Shown here piece after piece: positions 6,367 to 9,209 of a stretch of DNA of 9,209 bases. The notes beneath the pieces were generated by a model, which had not been told where the DNA came from, searched no databases, and saw nothing but the letters and a program-made list of their open reading frames with translations. Each line of letters opens with the position of its first letter. Position 1 is the stretch's first letter. The stretch is from Haliea sp041583655. GTDB taxonomy: Bacteria; Pseudomonadota; Gammaproteobacteria; Pseudomonadales; Halieaceae. A program made the position numbers and the translations under genes. The stretch spans positions 1-9,209 of the forward strand of contig JBFHFJ010000116.1 of NCBI GenBank assembly GCA_041583655.1, given 5' to 3'.

Positions 6367-7325
6367 TTCGCAGCACTGAGCGGTACGGACGCCTGGTCGC
6401 GGATATTGGCGGCACCAACACCCGGATCGCCCTGTTTGACTCCCAGGGCAACAGCCTGCGGGCGCTCGGGCTCTACCAGAACCGGGACTTTGCGTGTCTC
6501 GAGGCGGTGCTTGCCCGCTGGCTGGAGGAACATCCCGGGGCCCGACCCCGGGAAGCGTGTATCGCCGTCGCCGCCCCGCCCGATGGCGACACCGCGACCA
6601 TGAGTAACTGCAGCTGGTCCTTTAGCGGCCGCGGGCTGGCCGCACAGTTTGCCTGGGAGCGGGTTGGCCTGATCAACGACTTCCAGGCCAATGCCTACGC
6701 CCTGCCCTGGCTGCAACCGGAAGACTGTTACGACATCCACAGCGGTACTGCGGAGTACCCCCGCATTGCCGTCCTCGGCCCCGGCACCGGACTGGGAGGC
6801 GCCATACTCGACACCAGCCTGGCACAGCCGCTCGCCGTAGCCTGCGAACCCGGGCATATGGACCTGGCGCCAGGCGATGCAGAAGAGCTGGAACTGTGGC
6901 GCATATTGATGAGCCAGCATCGCAGGATCTATACGGAGCTGCTGCTGTCCGGGCCCGGACTGCAACACCTGTACCAGGGTATGGCCCTGCTGCAGGGGAT
7001 CACGGCGGAGCCGCTGCGCAGTGAGGACATCACCACTCGGGCGGTGGCGGGCGCTGACCCCCTGTGCCGGGCAACGCTGGAGAAGTTCTGTGCCTTGTTG
7101 GGGGCAGCATGCGCTGACTTCGTCCTGGCCAGCGGCGCTTTCGGCGGACTCTACCTGGCGGGGGGTATCCTGCCGCGCTTTCCCGCGTTCCTGCAGGCAA
7201 GCGCTTTCCTGCGGCGCCTGGCCGATCGCGGGCCGATGCGGGAACACCTTGAACGGATGCCAGTGCGAGTCATAACCCACCCTTACCCCGGCCTGTTGGG
7301 CGCCGGGCACGCCCCCCTGCGCTGA
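6363..7325 (+). CDS. glk: Glucokinase
   Basis: A 320-aa ATP-dependent cytoplasmic kinase that forms glucose-6-phosphate. It belongs to the proteobacterial Glk family (E. coli Glk 321 aa), not the ROK family, as it lacks the ROK zinc cysteine motif. Visible motifs are the phosphate-binding VADIGGTNTRIAL (12-24), INDF with catalytic base D106 (104-107), the ATP loop LGPGTGLGGA (138-147), the sugar-binding EPGHMDLAP (162-170) and YLAGGILPR (264-272). The ATG overlaps the pyk stop by 4 bp and no strong ribosome binding site is seen, so its translation probably depends on ribosomes ending pyk. With pyk it supplies entry and exit steps of glucose use; the middle enzymes (for example edd, eda, zwf) are not in this window. 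A glk-pyk pairing fits a regulated hexose operon, but no HexR-type site was identified here. Confidence 0.93.
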   Translation: MIRSTERYGRLVADIGGTNTRIALFDSQGNSLRALGLYQNRDFACLEAVLARWLEEHPGARPREACIAVAAPPDGDTATMSNCSWSFSGRGLAAQFAWERVGLINDFQANAYALPWLQPEDCYDIHSGTAEYPRIAVLGPGTGLGGAILDTSLAQPLAVACEPGHMDLAPGDAEELELWRILMSQHRRIYTELLLSGPGLQHLYQGMALLQGITAEPLRSEDITTRAVAGADPLCRATLEKFCALLGAACADFVLASGAFGGLYLAGGILPRFPAFLQASAFLRRLADRGPMREHLERMPVRVITHPYPGLLGAGHAPLR

Positions 7326-7327
7326 CA

Positions 7328-7382
7328 GGGGAACACGGGCGCAGGCTACAAACGCGTAAAATTGCCCAAATTTTTTGTTCCC
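7328..7382 (+). terminator. Weak, atypical terminator candidate after glk
   Basis: GGGAACA (7329-7335) can pair with TGTTCCC (7376-7382), and inside it GGGC (7337-7340) with GCCC (7364-7367), the latter followed by AAATTTTTT (7368-7376). The stem is broken by a large loop, so termination would be inefficient. It is the only terminator-like structure between glk and the cold-shock gene; the rest of 7326-7551 is described with the promoter and the leader. Confidence 0.3.
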
Positions 7383-7408
7383 GCCGTAATCCCAGCCGCT
7401 GACGGCGG
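7381..7408. repeat. Inverted repeat over the -35 region of the cold-shock promoter
   Basis: Perfect 7-bp arms CCGCCGT (7381-7387) and ACGGCGG (7402-7408) flank a 14-bp spacer. The right arm ends 3 bp before the extended -10 TGCTACACT. The site occupies the place of a -35 element, where a repressor or activator would act. No matching regulator was identified in the window. Confidence 0.4.
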
Positions 7409-7417
7409 TGCTACACT
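7409..7417 (+). promoter_or_regulatory. Extended -10 promoter of the cold-shock gene
   Basis: TGCTACACT combines an extended TG and a 4-of-6 -10 hexamer TACACT (7412-7417). No clear -35 is seen, which is tolerated in extended -10 promoters and common in cold-shock genes. Transcription would start near 7424, leaving a leader of about 128 nt before the ATG at 7552, similar in kind to the long 5' leaders of E. coli cspA-type mRNAs. Confidence 0.45.
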
Positions 7418-7423
7418 TCTTGG

Positions 7424-7551
7424 AGCTGAGAGATCAGTGGTATTTATGCGCGTGGTCGAAGTTCCCTCAAGTTCCTCGGTACGTCGAACATAAATAGTGA
7501 CTAAACCCCTGGGGCCCCGACGGGCTTTCCAATGCTATACAGGTAACACTT
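7424..7551 (+). promoter_or_regulatory. Long 5' leader of the cold-shock mRNA
   Basis: About 128 nt without a convincing gene. It holds a near-perfect tandem repeat, AAGTTCCCTC and AAGTTCCTC (7459-7477), two copies of GTCGAA (7455-7460 and 7483-7488), a GGGGCCCC self-complementary core (7511-7518) and a 15-codon frame at 7446-7493. The ribosome binding site is AGGT at 7541-7544, 8 nt before the ATG. By analogy with E. coli cspA, such a leader may fold as a thermosensor that exposes the start in the cold; this is an inference. Confidence 0.4.
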
Positions 7552-7758
7552 ATGTCTACAGAAACCGGCACCGTTAAGTGGTTTAACGAGACCAAGGGAT
7601 TCGGCTTTATCGAGCGCGAAAACGGCCCCGATGTATTTGTACACTTCAGCGCCATCAAGGGCGAAGGGTTCAAGACACTGACTGACGGTCAAAAGGTGCA
7701 GTTCACTGTCACCAATGGCCAGAAAGGCCCCCAGGCCGAGAACGTAACCCCTATCTAA
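7552..7758 (+). CDS. CspA-family cold-shock protein
   Basis: A 68-aa single cold-shock domain that binds single-stranded RNA and DNA and acts as an RNA chaperone or antiterminator. The sequence is complete and typical: TGTVKWFN (5-12), RNP1 KGFGFIER (15-22), RNP2 VFVHFSAI (28-35), then GQKVQFTV and a C-terminal GPQAENV. The surface aromatics W10, F17, F19, F29, H31 and F32 that stack on bases are all present. The frame is a few residues from CspA of E. coli in length (70 aa). Which paralogue (CspA, C, D or E) it is cannot be told from the sequence, and cold induction is not proven; the long leader supports post-transcriptional control. It is monocistronic, ended by the terminator at 7777-7808. 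Confidence 0.95.
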   Translation: MSTETGTVKWFNETKGFGFIERENGPDVFVHFSAIKGEGFKTLTDGQKVQFTVTNGQKGPQAENVTPI

Positions 7759-7776
7759 GGGGCCACGTTCGGGGAC

Positions 7777-7808
7777 AAAAAAAGGAGCACTCAGTGCTCC
7801 TTTTTTTT
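7777..7808. terminator. Bidirectional intrinsic terminator between csp and the TPR gene
   Basis: A perfect 7-bp stem GGAGCAC-TCA-GTGCTCC (7784-7800) is flanked by seven A (7777-7783) and eight T (7801-7808). The A/T tracts serve as U-runs for transcripts from both sides, so it should end the cold-shock mRNA (stop at 7758) and the convergent TPR mRNA (stop at 7826). Confidence 0.93.
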
Positions 7809-7825
7809 ACCGCGACTACCGGCTC

Positions 7826-9157
7826 TCAGCCACTTTCGAGCTGCTTCTGGCGCTCGATTTCTGAATCCATGTACTGGATCCACTGTTTGGCATACTGCGC
7901 TGAACGCTCGTCGCGGCCAGCTGCCTGGAAGGCTTCACGGGCTTTCTCGTACTGCTTGGTGTTGAAATACGCCATACCGAGTACCAGCCGGGCGGAGTCC
8001 GGCCGCCGCACACCACCGCGTTGCAGACCCCGGGTAATCGCCCTGATCGCGTCCTCGTTGCGGTCGCCGTCCAGGTAGATATTACCCAGGCGGGCGTAAA
8101 GTTCACCGTCTTCGGCCTTTTTCGCGGCCTCTTCCATCGCCGGAATGGCCTTGTCGACCTCCTGCGCCTGGCGCCAGGCGTTACCGAGGATCTCGTAGTT
8201 GCGCGAGTTGTTCTCGATGGATTTGTTCTTCAGGCCCTTGTCCATCACCTTGGCAGCTTTGTAGGGCACCTCGGCATTCAGGTAAAGGTAGGCCATGGTG
8301 ACCTGTTCGCTTCCCTTGTCCAGCATGTCCTGTACATAGGCGGTCTCCATGGCGGCGAGCTGGAGGTTATCCCGCTTCTGCTCACCATACATGTGGGACA
8401 GCTGCACCCAGTACTGCTTGTCCGGATAATGCTTCAGCAACTCTTCCAGAACCCGCACGGTATTGGTGACATCGCCTTTTTCAAAATAGAGGAAGCGGGC
8501 GAGGTTGTACCACTGCTCCTTCGGCGTCTTGTCCTTCTCCCGGTACAGGGAGATGGCCTTTTCCACGTTGCTCAACGCCTTCGTGTAGTCGTTCAGCTGG
8601 TAATAACCCTGAGCCAGAAGGACATAGGCTTCTTCGTTGGGATTCTCGGTCAGCTTGAACCAGTCCAGCAGGGCGTTGACCCCCCGCTGCCATTGCTCCT
8701 GTACGAAGTACAGCTGGGCAATCGTGTAGCGGGTGTTGATCTCCATTGCCAGCGGGATGTCAGGCTGGCGCGCCACGTTCTCATAGGCCTGCAGCGCGGC
8801 GTTGTAGTCTTCACGGGTGTAATGGATGAACGCATACAGGTTGTAGACGTTCGCCAGCTCGTAACTGTTCAGTTCGTTCTTGCCGCCAGAGGCGAGCATA
8901 CCGTCCAGCACACGGGCCGCGGTTGACATATCCCCGGCTTCCGCGGCGGCCTGGGCCTCCGCCAGCTTCTCGTAAACCGCGTTGCGCAGTGCCGGAGTGC
9001 GGCGCGTTTCCCGCTGCTCGCCTTCCTGGGCCTGGGCCGCGGCGAAAGGGCGCATGCCGAAGTCGGACTGGACCTGGGTGACGGCTACCTGGGCAACCGC
9101 AACCGGCAGGGCCAGGAGGGCTGCGCGCAGCCAGACACCGGAATCATGGAGTTTCAT
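7826..9157 (-). CDS. Exported TPR-repeat protein, probably TonB-system associated
   Basis: A 443-aa protein with an N-terminal signal peptide (hydrophobic residues 8-27; likely cleavage after AVA at 22, or after AQA at 43), so periplasmic. The rest is tetratricopeptide repeats, clear at about 99-130, 142-170, 176-205, 215-243, 319-348, 352-381 and 388-415 (for example AYVLLAQGYYQLNDYTKAL, ELYARLGNIYLDGDRNEDAI), with less regular helices between. No enzyme motif is seen; TPRs serve protein binding. I chose the ATG at 9155-9157 because AGGAAGG (9167-9173) lies 9 nt upstream; a TTG 9 bases further up is inside that spacing. The Shine-Dalgarno sequence overlaps the stop of the preceding gene, whose C-terminus looks TonB-like. 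TPR proteins of this kind close TtpC-ExbB-ExbD-TonB clusters in marine gammaproteobacteria, which suggests a role in TonB-dependent uptake. The partner assignment rests on only 11 residues. Confidence 0.85.
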   Translation of the reverse strand: MKLHDSGVWLRAALLALPVAVAQVAVTQVQSDFGMRPFAAAQAQEGEQRETRRTPALRNAVYEKLAEAQAAAEAGDMSTAARVLDGMLASGGKNELNSYELANVYNLYAFIHYTREDYNAALQAYENVARQPDIPLAMEINTRYTIAQLYFVQEQWQRGVNALLDWFKLTENPNEEAYVLLAQGYYQLNDYTKALSNVEKAISLYREKDKTPKEQWYNLARFLYFEKGDVTNTVRVLEELLKHYPDKQYWVQLSHMYGEQKRDNLQLAAMETAYVQDMLDKGSEQVTMAYLYLNAEVPYKAAKVMDKGLKNKSIENNSRNYEILGNAWRQAQEVDKAIPAMEEAAKKAEDGELYARLGNIYLDGDRNEDAIRAITRGLQRGGVRRPDSARLVLGMAYFNTKQYEKAREAFQAAGRDERSAQYAKQWIQYMDSEIERQKQLESG

Positions 9158-9171
9158 ACGTACCAACCTTC

Positions 9172-9209
9172 CTAGTTTTCCAGCTCGTAGGTAAACAAGT
9201 TCTGCACAC
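9172..9209 (-). CDS. 3' end of a gene, probably TonB, runs off right edge
   Basis: On the minus strand the third frame reads VQNLFTYELEN and then TAG (9172-9174). The pattern of alternating hydrophobic and polar residues ending in an acidic tail matches the last beta strand of TonB C-terminal domains. The stop lies 14 bp before the TPR start and inside its ribosome binding site, as expected for operon neighbours. Eleven residues cannot prove the family. Confidence 0.5.
   Translation of the reverse strand, partial: VQNLFTYELEN

Noticed and set aside
6045..7310. 421-codon open frame antisense to glk and the end of pyk
   Set aside because: Shadow of two well-identified enzymes; no recognisable motif or ribosome binding site.
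7533..7541. TGCTATACA as a second csp promoter
   Set aside because: A good extended -10 match, but it overlaps the ribosome binding site and would leave a 4-nt leader, removing the Shine-Dalgarno sequence; probably coincidence.
1..9209. CRISPR arrays, transposons, prophage, tRNA or rRNA genes, toxin-antitoxin or defence systems
   Set aside because: No spaced repeats, transposase or integrase motifs, RNA-gene signatures or defence domains were found; the window reads as ordinary chromosomal genes.

Overview
This is a 9.2 kb, GC-rich, gene-dense chromosomal window that looks like core housekeeping DNA from a gammaproteobacterium. A marine, Halieaceae/Cellvibrionales-like lineage is my guess from gene style and is not proven. 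There are no insertion sequences, phage genes, CRISPR arrays or tRNA/rRNA genes. Genes are closely packed, several with 4-bp stop/start overlaps.

Layout. (1) 1-30, minus: possible first codons of a divergent gene running off the left edge. (2) 94-113: an almost perfect 20-bp palindrome, a likely operator. (3) 160-816, plus: TetR/AcrR-family repressor, overlapping by 4 bp with (4) 813-1865, plus: MscS-family mechanosensitive channel with a C-terminal coiled coil. (5) 1862-2209, minus: unrecognised 115-aa protein converging on the channel gene with overlapping stop codons; its promoter geometry predicts a leaderless mRNA. (6) 2401-3861, plus: aldehyde dehydrogenase of the coniferyl-aldehyde type. 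(7) 3941-7325, plus: three genes joined by 4-bp overlaps: GlpQ-like glycerophosphodiester phosphodiesterase, pyruvate kinase, glucokinase. (8) 7552-7758, plus: CspA-family cold-shock protein behind a 226-nt non-coding leader region. (9) 7777-7808: bidirectional intrinsic terminator shared with (10) 7826-9157, minus: exported TPR protein. (11) 9172-9209, minus: the last codons of an upstream gene, probably TonB, so the right edge is likely the end of a TonB energy-transduction operon.

How the genes fit together. The glpQ-pyk-glk unit encodes central carbon enzymes: glucokinase feeds glucose into the Entner-Doudoroff or glycolytic route, pyruvate kinase closes it, and the phosphodiesterase releases glycerol-3-phosphate, which enters at the triose level. 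The pyruvate kinase carries the Leu/Gln/Lys signature known for K+-independent enzymes. The TetR-MscS pair looks like a small autoregulated operon linking an effector (possibly lipid-like) to membrane tension release. The TPR protein probably works with a TonB-ExbB-ExbD system outside the window.

I see no clear new biological system. The best leads are the predicted leaderless 115-aa gene, the GlpQ-like enzyme without a signal peptide fused into a glycolytic operon, and the structured upstream region of the cold-shock gene.
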